DNA of 64,000 nucleotides from Desulfonatronovibrio hydrogenovorans DSM 9292 (GTDB lineage Bacteria; Desulfobacterota; Desulfovibrionia; Desulfovibrionales; Desulfonatronovibrionaceae), in the NCBI RefSeq assembly GCF_000686525.1, contig NZ_JMKT01000008.1:1-64000 (forward strand), given 5' to 3'. Position 1 is the first letter of the stretch, and the number at the start of each line of letters is the position of its first letter. The position numbers were made by a program, and so were the translations under genes. Shown in pieces: positions 52,681-62,450 of this stretch. Below the pieces are notes generated by a model. It was not told the DNA's origin. It did no database searches and worked only from the letters and a program-made list of their open reading frames with translations.

Positions 52681-54462
52681 ATGAGATTATTATCCTGCAT
52701 GGCCTTTTTGTTGTTCCTGGCCCTGGTGGGCAACCCGGCCCCGGCCAGTGCATCAGACTATCAAAAAGGGCTGCAGGCCTTTAATGCTCTGCTCAAAAAC
52801 GATGACCGGGCCAAATTCCGGTCTCACTGGCTGGACATAGCAGAGACTTTCACCAAAGCCTACAAAAGCAGCCCCCGGGGTGAGGCTGCCCCAAAGGCCC
52901 TGTTTTATCTTGGAAGAACCTATGAAGAGCTGGGCCAAAGATCCTTTTTAAGGTCGGATTTTGAAAAGGCCGAACAGTACTACACCCAGGTCGTCCGGGA
53001 TTTTCCCTCCCATGCCTGGGCCGATGACGCTCAGTTCAGAAAGGCCGGAATTCATCTCCACCACTTTAATGATTCAGCCCAAGCCTACATCGAATACCTG
53101 CGGGTGGTATATAATTTTCCCCAGGGGGACATGCGGCCCAAAGCTCAGGAGGCTCTCAAAGAGCTCGACCAGGCAAACCTTGAAAAAATCAGAAATGCAA
53201 CTGGTGGTTCTCCGTCCGTTCCCGCACCTGAATCAAGGCAGGATCCCCAGCCCATGGAATCAGCAACCATTCTTGAAGAGCTGCAGGACCAGGCTCCTGC
53301 CCCGGCCCAGGCTTCAACTCCACCGCAAACAGCTGGCAGAGCCGAGCTGGTCAACATCAGGCACTGGAGCAATGATGAATACACCAGAGTGGTGCTGGAT
53401 CTTAATTCCCAGACTAATTATTTTCACAAGCTCTTAAAGCCTGATCCGGAACTGGGCACTCCTCACCGTCTGTTCATCGACCTTGACGACACCCTGGTCT
53501 CCAGGGATTCGCCCAGAGAGGAAAACGTTGCCGACGGGATACTGAGAAGGATTCGGTCGGCCCAATATACCCAGGACAAGTCCAGAGTGGTCCTGGACAT
53601 CCAGGAGCTGGACAACTTCAGGGTGTTTGCCCTGGAAAATCCATTTCGGATTGTGGTGGATGTCTATGCACCGGAAAAAAGAATGCCTGTCCAGACCAGT
53701 ATCGGTCCTCCCCAAGTCAGCCTGGACCCCAAGAGCAGGGAACTTACCGCCCAGAGCCTCATAGAACAGCTTGGACTCAAGGTCCGGACAATCATGATCG
53801 ATCCAGGGCACGGGGGCAAAGACCCCGGCGCAGTTTACAACAATATCAAAGAAAAAGACATTGTCCTGCGCATGTCCAGAATCCTGGGCCAGAAGCTTGA
53901 AGAAAAGGGGTTTAAAGTCCTTTATACCAGGACAACCGATGTTTTTGTCCCCTTGGAAGAAAGAACCGCCATGGCCAATTCTAAAAATGTTGACCTGTTT
54001 ATTTCTGTTCACGCCAATGCCCATCGCAACAGAAATGTCCGGGGGTTTGAAGTTTATTATCTGAACTTTGCTCAGACCCAGGACGCCATGAGGGTTGCAG
54101 CCAGGGAAAACGCCGTCTCAACTCAGAAAATTTCTGATCTTCAGTATATTTTGACTGACCTGATGCTCAGCTCAAAAATCAACGAATCCAGAGAACTGGC
54201 CCACAAGATCCACGGGGTGACCATTGATCATCTCCGTTCCAGGTATTCGGCAGTCAATGACAACGGCATCAGACAAGCCCCTTTTTACGTGCTCATGGGG
54301 GCCAAAATGCCGGCCATCCTTCTGGAAATGGGATACATGACCAATGAACAGGATCTGAAGCTGCTTCTGTCTGACGATTTTTTGCGGCACATGGCCGGGG
54401 GGCTGGTTCAAGGGGTTGTGGCCTACAAGGACAAGATCGAGCAGTTTGCCAGGCTGGACTGA
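52681..54462 (+). CDS. amiC: N-acetylmuramoyl-L-alanine amidase (AmiC type) with N-terminal repeats
   Basis: A 593-residue periplasmic amidase. A signal peptide (about 1-25, ending ASA) is followed by a tetratricopeptide-like region (about 28-165, KALFYLGRTYEELG and QFRKAGIHLHHF), a Pro/Gln-rich linker, an AMIN domain (about 222-340), then Amidase_3 from about 368: TIMIDPGHGGKDPGAV with zinc-binding His377, ERTAMANSKNVDLFISVHAN, and a C-terminal ILLEMGYMTNEQD with the catalytic Glu. It cleaves peptidoglycan cross-bridges at division. It begins five bases after the glmS stop. Confidence 0.93.
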   Translation: MRLLSCMAFLLFLALVGNPAPASASDYQKGLQAFNALLKNDDRAKFRSHWLDIAETFTKAYKSSPRGEAAPKALFYLGRTYEELGQRSFLRSDFEKAEQYYTQVVRDFPSHAWADDAQFRKAGIHLHHFNDSAQAYIEYLRVVYNFPQGDMRPKAQEALKELDQANLEKIRNATGGSPSVPAPESRQDPQPMESATILEELQDQAPAPAQASTPPQTAGRAELVNIRHWSNDEYTRVVLDLNSQTNYFHKLLKPDPELGTPHRLFIDLDDTLVSRDSPREENVADGILRRIRSAQYTQDKSRVVLDIQELDNFRVFALENPFRIVVDVYAPEKRMPVQTSIGPPQVSLDPKSRELTAQSLIEQLGLKVRTIMIDPGHGGKDPGAVYNNIKEKDIVLRMSRILGQKLEEKGFKVLYTRTTDVFVPLEERTAMANSKNVDLFISVHANAHRNRNVRGFEVYYLNFAQTQDAMRVAARENAVSTQKISDLQYILTDLMLSSKINESRELAHKIHGVTIDHLRSRYSAVNDNGIRQAPFYVLMGAKMPAILLEMGYMTNEQDLKLLLSDDFLRHMAGGLVQGVVAYKDKIEQFARLD

Positions 54463-54520
54463 TTCCTTTGTGCTCCTACTGAAAAAACATACTCAGTCAA
54501 ATTCAGGGCTGGATCAAGCT

Positions 54521-55447
54521 TCAGCATTTCCGGTCCTTTCCCTGGGAATGGTTGTCCAGCCCGCCGATCCTGTCTCCATCCCAGGAAGCCCTGTCCTCCA
54601 GGGGCTCAACATGAATGGTGACCTGGGACTTGACCAGCTGCCTTTCAACATCCCTTTCAATTAAACAGCAGACCTTATGAGCCTGGCTGATGGTCTTGTG
54701 ACCGGGCAGAAGCAGGTGGAAATCAATGAAACGTCTGGAACCGGACTTTCTGGATCTGAGCCCGTGATACTCAGCTCCCGGACCGGCATGCTCCCTGATG
54801 GCACTTTCAACTGCCTTCAGCTCATCATCAGGAAGAGAAACATCCATCAGACCCTTCATTGATCGCTTGATCAGGCTGAACCCTGACCGGGTTATATTCA
54901 GGGCCACAAGGATGGCTATTATGGGATCCAGAATGATCCATTCTGGCTTGAGCATTATGATCCCAATGCCTGCAATGACCCCGGCCGAGGTCCAGACATC
55001 AGCCATCAAATGCCTGGCATCCCCTTCCAGGGTTATGGAGTCGAAATGTCTGGCCGCCTTGAGCATCACCCTGGCCACCACCAGGTTGATTAGCCCTGCC
55101 ACCAGGGATATTGCAATGCCCCAGCCAAGGTTCTCCAGAGGGACCGGGCTGAAAAGTCTTCCTGCTGCCGAATACACGATGCTGGCAGCAGCCACCAGGA
55201 TCAAACCACCTTCCAGTCCGCCGGCAAAATACTCGGCCTTGTCGTGTCCATAGTTAAATTTTTGGTTGGCTGGTTTGAATGCTATAGTCAGAGCGACGAC
55301 CGCCACGATGCTGGCAGCCAGGTTGACAAAGGTCTCCATGGCGTCTGAAAGAAGACCTACTGAGCCGGTAATCCAGAAGGCCCCGAATTTGAGACCTAGA
55401 GTTACCAGAGAAGCCAGGACCGATAGTAATGCTACATTTCTGGGCAT
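54521..55447 (-). CDS. Cation diffusion facilitator family transporter
   Basis: A 308-residue CDF transporter with six membrane segments (about 8-210) and a cytoplasmic C-terminal domain (about 215-290). The segment-2 metal site appears as E38-x3-N42 in SDAMETFVNLAAS rather than the D-x3-D of zinc/iron FieF; segment 5 has H-x3-D in HLMADVWTSAG. The C-terminus contains FIDFHLLLPGHKTI and VTIHVEP, common in the family. The altered site hints at another metal (for example manganese or iron), but this is inference. Convergent with amiC. Confidence 0.9.
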   Translation of the reverse strand: MPRNVALLSVLASLVTLGLKFGAFWITGSVGLLSDAMETFVNLAASIVAVVALTIAFKPANQKFNYGHDKAEYFAGGLEGGLILVAAASIVYSAAGRLFSPVPLENLGWGIAISLVAGLINLVVARVMLKAARHFDSITLEGDARHLMADVWTSAGVIAGIGIIMLKPEWIILDPIIAILVALNITRSGFSLIKRSMKGLMDVSLPDDELKAVESAIREHAGPGAEYHGLRSRKSGSRRFIDFHLLLPGHKTISQAHKVCCLIERDVERQLVKSQVTIHVEPLEDRASWDGDRIGGLDNHSQGKDRKC

Positions 55448-55607
55448 TGATATCTACCTTTACAACTTGTTTATCCCGGATTAGACTTAAAAATAAACCG
55501 GCTAAGCCTTAACAGGCACAGGGCAGCCTCTGGGAGAATGGTGCCTGACCAGCCGGCACCACTTTTTTCAGCAACAATACAACCAAAAAACCTGAGTTCT
55601 GAGCATC

Positions 55608-56303
55608 ATGTCCAAGTCCTGGGTTAAATCAAAACTTCCCGAATTTGTCCGGGATGTTCTGCGCGATTTTTGCCTGGTCAGTCAACACCTGTTTTCAGAA
55701 TTTTCCAGGTATGAGCAGACCGGCCAGATCAGTTTCACATTCTTCAAGGACCTCCTGGGGGAGGAGATGAACAAGGGCCAGCTCTGGAGGCTCAAGGATA
55801 CTTCGCACATTCTTTTCAGGTCTGAAGCTCAGCCCGACAGGGTCGGCTTGTACCTGGACTGGTGCATCGGATATATTTTTCACGAATGCATGAAGCTCAG
55901 AGAGGATGCCTATCAGCAGGAAAATTACCGCCCCTGGTTTGAGATGATGCATTCTCAGCCCGCCCTTCCGCCTGAGGAAAAGCTCATCAGTAAAGAACTG
56001 TTTACTGTCCTTGAGCAGACCAATGAAAGCATAGAGCGGGAGGTATCCCGGATCAAATTTATTCTTTTCCACTGCAGACGCCTGTTTGCCATGTTTCTGC
56101 CGGCCCATCAGGACAACCCCCTTCTGGCCAGGTTTCTTTTCGCCCAGGAGTCCCTGGTCAGAGAAGTCTTCAAATCGTCCTACAAAGAACTGATCCAGGC
56201 CATCTATCCTGGCCAGTCCCAAAAAATGTACACCCTTGCTGCCCAGAGCCTTGAGCAGGGGGGGTGGAACAAGGAAGCTGCCCAGGCCCGGAAAAGAGTT
56301 TGA
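55608..56303 (+). CDS. Conserved-looking hypothetical helical protein
   Basis: A 231-residue protein with no recognised domain. It is mostly helical, without signal peptide or membrane segment. Features: FVRDVLRDFCLVSQHLF near 13, FTFFKDLLGEEMNKGQLWRL, and a long C-terminal helical region with FILFHCRRLFAMFLPAHQ. It is divergent from the CDF gene and precedes a LysM lipoprotein gene. The composition is like that of neighbouring core genes, so it is likely native. Function unknown. Confidence 0.75.
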   Translation: MSKSWVKSKLPEFVRDVLRDFCLVSQHLFSEFSRYEQTGQISFTFFKDLLGEEMNKGQLWRLKDTSHILFRSEAQPDRVGLYLDWCIGYIFHECMKLREDAYQQENYRPWFEMMHSQPALPPEEKLISKELFTVLEQTNESIEREVSRIKFILFHCRRLFAMFLPAHQDNPLLARFLFAQESLVREVFKSSYKELIQAIYPGQSQKMYTLAAQSLEQGGWNKEAAQARKRV

Positions 56304-56304
56304 C

Positions 56305-56334
56305 TTGACTTTTTTTAAGAAACATGACTAAAAT
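56305..56334 (+). promoter_or_regulatory. Sigma-70-type promoter of the LysM lipoprotein gene
   Basis: TTGACT (56305-56310), 18-base spacer, TAAAAT (56329-56334), followed by AT-rich DNA and the start codon at 56387. Confidence 0.55.
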
Positions 56335-56386
56335 TAAATTTATAAAATTACGCATTTAACTTTTCAACTTTACAACGGAGGAAGGA

Positions 56387-56875
56387 ATGAAACGCTACTT
56401 GCTCTTGGCAATCCTACTGCTGGCTATGGTCGGCTTTGGTTGCGCCAAAAAACCGGTTACTCCAGAACCGGAACCCCCTAAGGAAGAGGTAAAGGTTGAA
56501 GCTCCGGCTCCAACCCCGGCTCCGGAGCCTACCCCTGCCCCTCAGCCCACAGCCAGAGAGATTTATGAACGGAATTACTCCATGTTGCCCACCAGCCACA
56601 CCGTGGTCAAGGGTGAATGTCTCTGGTGGATTGCTGAGTACCAGCAGATTTATAATGATCCTTTTATGTGGCCTTTGATTTACAAAGCCAACCGGGACAA
56701 GATCAGAAATCCCGACCTGATCTACCCTGGTCAGGTTTTTCAGATTCCCAGAGCCTTTCAGCTGGACGAGGTTAAAGAAAGCCGCAGATCAGCCGGTGCA
56801 CCCAGACCATATCTCCCGCCACAGGCAGCCACACTGCCCGCGGACATAAGGGCTGAACTCGGCTGGAGCTTCTAA
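56387..56875 (+). CDS. LysM-domain lipoprotein
   Basis: 162 residues. The lipoprotein signal ends in the lipobox GFGC (Cys19). A Pro/Glu-rich linker with repeated PAP-type words (about 22-60) precedes a LysM domain (about 70-125: HTVVKGECLWWIAEYQQIYN then DPFMWPLIYKANRDKI and NPDLIYPGQVFQIP). The length of the linker would let it reach from the membrane to peptidoglycan. GGAGGAAGG precedes the ATG. It is followed by a strong terminator, so it is a single-gene transcript. Confidence 0.9.
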   Translation: MKRYLLLAILLLAMVGFGCAKKPVTPEPEPPKEEVKVEAPAPTPAPEPTPAPQPTAREIYERNYSMLPTSHTVVKGECLWWIAEYQQIYNDPFMWPLIYKANRDKIRNPDLIYPGQVFQIPRAFQLDEVKESRRSAGAPRPYLPPQAATLPADIRAELGWSF

Positions 56876-56896
56876 ATCTCAAAAACATTGCCTTTT

Positions 56897-56929
56897 AAAG
56901 CCCCGGCCTCTCGGTCGGGGCTTTTTTTT
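56897..56929 (+). terminator. Intrinsic terminator after the LysM lipoprotein gene
   Basis: AAAGCCCCG / CGGGGCTTT with an inner GCCTCTCGGT loop region and a run of eight T. Confidence 0.9.
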
Positions 56930-57014
56930 ACCTGCCTTCTTTTTTTAATTTCCTTGCTCCGTTTTTCAGGACGCGTTACAAGATTTCACGTTAAATGCCT
57001 GTGGAGGATAATTC

Positions 57015-58850
57015 ATGTTTGATTCTTTATTTCACAGAAACCCGGCTAAGCAGAAGTATTCCATTGATGAAGTGGAAAAGCCTGAGCTTATCCGGGAGCT
57101 CTATCCATACAATAAAATTTGCAGGGTGGCCTTTGATGACTCGTTCATTCTGCCTCACCCTCCAGAAGAAATATTTATAACTGATACAACCTTCCGGGAT
57201 GGTCAGCAGGCCAGGCCTCCTTTTACTGCTGATCAGATAGCAGACACCTACGAACTGATGCACAAGCTTGGCGGGCATTCCGGACTTATCCGTCAGTGTG
57301 AGTTTTTTCTTTACTCGGACAAGGACAAGAGGGCAGTTGAAGCCTGCCTGGAAAAGGGTTTTAAATATCCAGAAGTCACCGGATGGATCAGGGCCAACAA
57401 GGATGACCTCAAACTGGTCCGGGATATGGGGTTAAAGGAAACCGGGATGCTGACCTCGGTTTCTGATTACCATATTTTTTTGAAGCTCGGCAAAACAAGA
57501 AAGCAGGCTGCAGAAGATTATCTGGCTCTGGTAGAGGCGGCCCTTGACTGGGGCATTGTTCCCAGATGCCATTTTGAGGACATCACCAGGGCTGATATCT
57601 ACGGGTTCTGTGTGCCCCTGGCTCAAAAGATGATGGACCTGTCCAGGCAAAAGGGATTGCCGGTCAAAATCAGGCTTTGCGATACTATGGGATACGGTGT
57701 TCCCTATCCGGGTGCGTCCATGCCCAGGAGCGTAGCCAAGATTGTCCGGACCTTCACCCACGAAGCCCAGGTTCCGGCCAAGTGGCTTGAATGGCATGGA
57801 CACAATGATTTTCACAAGGCCCTTATCAATGCTACTACAGCCTGGCTGTACGGATGTTCCGGGGTTAATGCGACCCTTTTCGGGTTTGGGGAAAGAACCG
57901 GCAACGCTCCTCTGGAAGCTTTGATCATTGAATATATTTCCCTTACCGGCAATGATGACGCTGCTTACACTCCGGCCATAACCGAGCTGGCCAAGTATTT
58001 TGAAAAGCATCTTAATGTTGAAATTCCTTCCAATTATCCCTTTGCCGGCCGGGACTTTAACGCCACCAGTGCCGGGATTCACGTTGACGGCCTGCTCAAG
58101 AATGAGGAAATTTACAATATTTTCAACACTAAGCACATCCTGCACAGAACTATCCCCATTATTATCACTGATAAGACCGGCAGGGCTGGGGTGGCTTACT
58201 GGATCAATCACAACCTGAACCTTTCTGATGAACAGAAAGTGGACAAGCGTCACCCTGCTGTGGGCAAGATTTACGACAAAATCATGCGCTCCTACGCCAA
58301 GGGCAGGACAACCAACTATTCCCATGAGGAAATGCAGAAGCTGGTACGCAGGTACCTGCCTGATCTGTTTTCTTCTTCTTTTGATCAGCTCAAGATCCTG
58401 GCTCACAAAGTCCTTGCCAATATCATGCGCGACCTGGCTGCCAAGCCTGAGCTGTCAACCATGGACAAGGACAGGATCGATCTGGTCATGGACGATTTTC
58501 TGAGGGAATTTCCCTTTATCCAGTACATGTACATTACTGACGTTAATGGATGCCTGTTGACCTGGAACGTCAGCGATATTGGAGATCTGTCCAAGTACCG
58601 TCAGGTGCCGGAGCGGGCTGACCTGTCTGATCGGGAATGGTTTCACCGTCCTGTCAAGACTGGAAAACTTCACATAACCGACTTTTATAAATCCTTTTTC
58701 ACTGGAAAGCTTTGTTTGACAGCCTCCATTCCAATATTTACAAAAGATGATGAAATTGTCGGCATACTTGGTGCTGACATTCGATTTGATGAGTTGGTCA
58801 AAATCCAGGAAAGTCTAGCTGATGATCAGGAATTGTTCCTTGATTATTAG
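57015..58850 (+). CDS. Re-citrate synthase / homocitrate synthase-like enzyme with C-terminal Cache domain
   Basis: A 611-residue protein. The first 380 residues are a DRE-TIM metallolyase of the isopropylmalate/homocitrate/Re-citrate synthase group: TDTTFRDGQQARPP with Arg61 and Asp62, the metal site in WHGHND with His261 and His263, and ATLFGFGERTGNAPLEALII. Desulfovibrio species use a Re-type citrate synthase of this group, so that is the best guess. Residues about 500-600 (FIQYMYITDVNGCLLTWN, then DLSDREWFHRPVKTG and TASIPIF, IVGILGADIRFDELVKI) match a Cache/PDC ligand-sensing domain, normally extracytoplasmic. No signal or membrane segment is present. GGAGGAT precedes the ATG. The lipoprotein gene starts nine bases after it. 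Confidence 0.88.
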   Translation: MFDSLFHRNPAKQKYSIDEVEKPELIRELYPYNKICRVAFDDSFILPHPPEEIFITDTTFRDGQQARPPFTADQIADTYELMHKLGGHSGLIRQCEFFLYSDKDKRAVEACLEKGFKYPEVTGWIRANKDDLKLVRDMGLKETGMLTSVSDYHIFLKLGKTRKQAAEDYLALVEAALDWGIVPRCHFEDITRADIYGFCVPLAQKMMDLSRQKGLPVKIRLCDTMGYGVPYPGASMPRSVAKIVRTFTHEAQVPAKWLEWHGHNDFHKALINATTAWLYGCSGVNATLFGFGERTGNAPLEALIIEYISLTGNDDAAYTPAITELAKYFEKHLNVEIPSNYPFAGRDFNATSAGIHVDGLLKNEEIYNIFNTKHILHRTIPIIITDKTGRAGVAYWINHNLNLSDEQKVDKRHPAVGKIYDKIMRSYAKGRTTNYSHEEMQKLVRRYLPDLFSSSFDQLKILAHKVLANIMRDLAAKPELSTMDKDRIDLVMDDFLREFPFIQYMYITDVNGCLLTWNVSDIGDLSKYRQVPERADLSDREWFHRPVKTGKLHITDFYKSFFTGKLCLTASIPIFTKDDEIVGILGADIRFDELVKIQESLADDQELFLDY

Positions 58851-58859
58851 GAGGAAAAA

Positions 58860-59306
58860 ATGTTCAGGAAATTTTCAGTATTGATTTTGGTCTTGCTGGT
58901 GGCTGGATGTGCCAATATGCGCGGTTCTGGACCTGAGCCCTCAGCAGAGCGCTTTGATCCCCCTCCGGCAGAGGAATCTGTATCCCATAGATATTATGAC
59001 TTTGACGACATTCCCATTCCCAATGAGATGAAGATCAGTCCCAGAGATTCCATTTTGTTTGAGTCACAGAATATTCGGGCCGGCATGCTTACTTTTACCG
59101 GCAGAGTGGACAGTGACTCCCTGTTCAACTACTTCCAGGTAAGCATGCAAAACGAGGGGTGGAGACTTCTGAGCTATATCAAGTACGGGAACTACATTCT
59201 TACCTTTGATAAACCTGAAAAGATCTGCATTGTCCGGATTACCGAAAGGCAGTTCAGCTCTGAGCTTCAGATTTGGATTTCACCCAAGATATCCAAAAAT
59301 TTATAG
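58860..59306 (+). CDS. Hypothetical lipoprotein
   Basis: 148 residues with a lipobox VAGC (Cys17) after a hydrophobic start. The mature part has a short Pro-rich linker and a compact domain (about 45-145) with FDDIPIPNEMKISPRDSILF, FNYFQVSMQNEGWRLLSYIK and ERQFSSELQIWISPK. AGGAGGAAA precedes the ATG, and the gene lies nine bases after the citrate-synthase-like gene, so they share a transcript. I do not know the family's function. Confidence 0.82.
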   Translation: MFRKFSVLILVLLVAGCANMRGSGPEPSAERFDPPPAEESVSHRYYDFDDIPIPNEMKISPRDSILFESQNIRAGMLTFTGRVDSDSLFNYFQVSMQNEGWRLLSYIKYGNYILTFDKPEKICIVRITERQFSSELQIWISPKISKNL

Positions 59307-59321
59307 TCCAGAGCAAAAGTT

Positions 59322-60542
59322 ATGCTTCCTGATCATTACCCGCTATTTAGTCTCTTTTCAGGAAAAAGAGTCCACCTGGGACTGACCGGTAGTATAGCTG
59401 CTTACAAGGCTCTGGAGCTCCTGCGCCTGCTGGACAAATCGTCCATTGGTTTCGGTGCAACCCTGACCAGAGCAGGTTCTGAATTCATCAAGCCTTTGAG
59501 CCTTTCAGCCCTTGGCGCAGACCCGGTTCACTCTGGTCAGGATCTGGATCATTACGATCCCTTTTCTCACCTTGCTCCTATGATGTCGGCCCATTGTTTT
59601 GTAATAGCTCCGGCCACAGCTAATATCCTGGCCAAGGCATCCTGCGGCCTGGCTGACGACCTTTTAAGCACCCAGATCCTGGCCTTTGATAAACCTGTTC
59701 TTTTTTGTCCGGCCATGAATCCGGCCATGTGGAGCAACCAGGCTACTGTTGATAATATAACCAGGCTGATCTCCCGGGGCCATGTCATCATCCAGCCTCA
59801 CCAGGGCGTAGTTGCCTGCAAGAGCACTGGACAGGGCAAACTGGCTCCGGTCCCAGTCCTATACTATCAGATCCTCAAATCCCTGGCTGCCCAGGATCTT
59901 GCCGGACACAAGGTCCTGGTAACAGCCGGCCCTACCTGCGAATATTTTGACCGGGTCCGTTTCTTCAGCAACCCGTCAACTGGAAGAATGGGCCTGGCTG
60001 TGGCCCTGGCCTGCTGGATCCGGGGGGCAGAGGTTGATTTCATCCACGGCCCCATGCAGCAGGTTTTTGAACTGCCTGGCTTTCGGGTTCACCAGGTTAC
60101 CACTGCCAGACAGATGCTGGATACATGCACTCCTGTCTGGAAAGACAGCTCCATAGGAATATTCACAGCTGCAGTTTCAGACTTTGCTCCCAGACCCTCT
60201 AAAGAGCCAAAATTCAAGAAGCAGGGCCGCAAGACCCTGACCATGGAAATGGAGGCCACCCCCGATGTTCTGGCTTCCCTTTCTGTTCAGAAAACCGGCC
60301 GCCAGATCCTGGTTGGTTTTGCGGCTGAGGCTGAGGAGCTATTAGCCAATGCCCGTCAAAAACTGGGTGCTAAAAATCTGGATATCATCGTGGCCAATCA
60401 AGTGGGGGCCTTTTCCACGCCTTTTGGCAGCAGCACCAACCAGGTTACTGTGCTTGATTGCCATGGCCGAAACGAGACCTGGCCAGACATGCCAAAGGCC
60501 GATGTAGCTTGGAGGTTGGTGGATTGGATCGTCATGATTTAA
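59322..60542 (+). CDS. coaBC: Phosphopantothenoylcysteine decarboxylase / phosphopantothenate-cysteine ligase
   Basis: A 406-residue bifunctional enzyme of coenzyme A synthesis. The CoaC flavoprotein part (about 1-185) has LGLTGSIAAYKALELLR, the active-site His in FSHLAPMMS, APATANILAKASCGLADDLL, PAMNPAMW and the Cys loop ACKSTGQGKL. The CoaB part follows (VLVTAGPTCEYFDRVRFFSN then PSTGRMG and FTAAVSDFAP). Full length. The next gene overlaps its end by 19 bases. Confidence 0.95.
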   Translation: MLPDHYPLFSLFSGKRVHLGLTGSIAAYKALELLRLLDKSSIGFGATLTRAGSEFIKPLSLSALGADPVHSGQDLDHYDPFSHLAPMMSAHCFVIAPATANILAKASCGLADDLLSTQILAFDKPVLFCPAMNPAMWSNQATVDNITRLISRGHVIIQPHQGVVACKSTGQGKLAPVPVLYYQILKSLAAQDLAGHKVLVTAGPTCEYFDRVRFFSNPSTGRMGLAVALACWIRGAEVDFIHGPMQQVFELPGFRVHQVTTARQMLDTCTPVWKDSSIGIFTAAVSDFAPRPSKEPKFKKQGRKTLTMEMEATPDVLASLSVQKTGRQILVGFAAEAEELLANARQKLGAKNLDIIVANQVGAFSTPFGSSTNQVTVLDCHGRNETWPDMPKADVAWRLVDWIVMI

Positions 60543-61129
60543 ATCTGCAGCAGTTATTGCTGCACCAGATGGGCATTCACCGCATTCTTGCTCTGAAATC
60601 TCCGGACAACGACCAGGTCCGACCTGCTATTGAAGATGCTGCCTGTTCTGATTTTTCCAGTGCAGCTGATGTCCGGAGTACTCCCCAGATCCAGATCCCG
60701 CCTCAGCTGTTCAGATTTCGCAAGCCTGCATATTCAGTCTGGTCGTACCATCAGCTCTCTTTGGACATCTGCAGGGGATTTACAAATCCCAGGTCCGAAT
60801 TAATAAATGAAATGATCAGAGCTTTAAGGTGGGATCCTGGAAAATACACTTTCTGGCCCATGACAAGCATGGACCCAGACTGCTTTGATTCAAATATCGA
60901 GCTTTTCAATCTGGGGCTGCAGAGCATTTGCCCTGTGTATGTGTTTATTTTCGGGCCCAAGGCTTTCCAAACCATGTTTCCAGGCCAGGAGTATGTTTAC
61001 GGCCCTAAAACTTATAAAGATTTCCAGGTCATTGTTCTTCCGGACCTTGATACTCTGCTTCCTGATAATCGCATTTTGAAAAACCTGATCTGGTTCCATT
61101 TAAAAAGAGTTTCGCCTACAACATATTAA
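60524..61129 (+). CDS. Hypothetical protein overlapping coaBC
   Basis: About 201 residues from a TTG at 60524 that has GGAGG eight bases upstream inside coaBC; the frame is open further upstream. No domain is recognised. Features: MGIHRILALKSPDN near the start, a middle rich in aromatics (FRFRKPAYSVWSYHQLSLDI), FNLGLQSICPVYVFIFGPKA, then FQVIVLPDLDTLLPDNRILK, which looks like an alternating beta/alpha fold. No signal peptide. It lies between coaBC and nfeD on one strand. Function unknown. Confidence 0.75.
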   Translation: MDRHDLNLQQLLLHQMGIHRILALKSPDNDQVRPAIEDAACSDFSSAADVRSTPQIQIPPQLFRFRKPAYSVWSYHQLSLDICRGFTNPRSELINEMIRALRWDPGKYTFWPMTSMDPDCFDSNIELFNLGLQSICPVYVFIFGPKAFQTMFPGQEYVYGPKTYKDFQVIVLPDLDTLLPDNRILKNLIWFHLKRVSPTTY

Positions 61130-61144
61130 TAGAGCTGAATCGTT

Positions 61145-62431
61145 ATGAAAAAATACTACATTTTTATCCTGCTTTCTTTTTTTATATTAGCTGCCCAGTC
61201 CCAGTCTGCTGTGGACAGTGGATCCAGGATTCTTTTTGTTGATATCCAGGGACCCATTACTCCTGCTCAGGAGGAACTGCTGCAGGAGTCTCTGACCGAG
61301 GCTGAGCAAGGCAGTTACATCAGCCTGGTTATCAGGCTGGACACCCCGGGAGGACTGGCAGAATCCATGCGCAATATGGTCAAGCTGATGCTTAATGCAG
61401 AAGTGCCAGTTACTGTGTGGGTAGCGCCCTCAGGAGCCAGGGCTGCTTCAGCCGGAGTATTTCTGGTGGCAGCTGCTGATCTTGCTGTCATGAGCCCCCA
61501 GACCACGATAGGCTCTGCATCACCTGTTGATATATCCGGACAGGATCCTGACGAAACCATTTCCAAAAAAATCGTTAATGAGCTGCTCAGCCTGATCCGT
61601 TCAGTTGCTCAGGAAAGAGGTCGCAATGTTGACTGGTACGAAGCAGCTGTTCTTGAAAGTGCCAATCTTGATGCAGAGGAAGCACTCCAGCTTCGGGTGA
61701 TCGATCTTATTGCTGGATCGCAGGAAGACCTTCTGTCTCAAATGGGCAAGCGGGGACTGACTGTTGACGGTCAGGAGTTTTTTTTCGATCCGGCTGAGAT
61801 AGAGGTAGTTACTTTTGAGCCTGGACTTAAGTATAAAATTCTTTCCTGGCTGTTGCACCCTCAGATAGCCTACCTGCTCTTTCTGGCTGGCATGGCTGGT
61901 TTGTTTTTTGAATTTTCCAATCCAGGGGCTATTTTCCCTGGCGTGGTAGGAGCTTTTTGCCTTATTCTGGGTCTCTATTCCCTGTCAGTGTTGCCCACAT
62001 CTGTCACTGGAATTTTATTGCTCATTTTGGGCTTTATTTTTATTATAATAGAAATTAACATACCGACATTCGGGCTGCTTACCCTTGCCGCCCTGATTAG
62101 TTTTTTCTTTGGATCGCTTTTTTTGTTTGACCCCAGTTACCCATATTTTCAGCTTCAGCCCATGACCATACTTCCAGTAATTACCATACTTACCCTTGTC
62201 CTCCTTGCTCTGGCTTTTCTCATAGGCAAGTCCCAGCTGGCTCCCAAGTCTGATGACGCAGGCGTAGTATCCCGGACAGCCAGAATCATTGAGTGGAACG
62301 GAACTCATGGCCAGATTAAGGTTCGCGGAGAAATCTGGAACGCAGCAACTGACCAGGAGTATGATATGCAGCCAGGCCAGGAAGTGACCGTTGACAAAGT
62401 TGAAGGTATGACTGTTTATATCAAGCCGTAA
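61145..62431 (+). CDS. nfeD: NfeD-type membrane serine protease (ClpP class)
   Basis: A 428-residue protein. A signal peptide (about 1-22) leads to a ClpP-like domain (about 27-215: [20 protein letters not shown], then the nucleophile Ser102 in [10 protein letters not shown] and a Lys at about 141-142 as partner). Four to five membrane segments follow (about 230-365), then a C-terminal OB-like NfeD domain (about 370-428). Members cleave stomatin C-termini. A slipin gene follows 20 bp later, the classical NfeD-slipin pair. Confidence 0.92.
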   Translation: MKKYYIFILLSFFILAAQSQSAVDSGSRILFVDIQGPITPAQEELLQESLTEAEQGSYISLVIRLDTPGGLAESMRNMVKLMLNAEVPVTVWVAPSGARAASAGVFLVAAADLAVMSPQTTIGSASPVDISGQDPDETISKKIVNELLSLIRSVAQERGRNVDWYEAAVLESANLDAEEALQLRVIDLIAGSQEDLLSQMGKRGLTVDGQEFFFDPAEIEVVTFEPGLKYKILSWLLHPQIAYLLFLAGMAGLFFEFSNPGAIFPGVVGAFCLILGLYSLSVLPTSVTGILLLILGFIFIIIEINIPTFGLLTLAALISFFFGSLFLFDPSYPYFQLQPMTILPVITILTLVLLALAFLIGKSQLAPKSDDAGVVSRTARIIEWNGTHGQIKVRGEIWNAATDQEYDMQPGQEVTVDKVEGMTVYIKP

Positions 62432-62450
62432 CTTTTTTCAGGAGGTTCTC

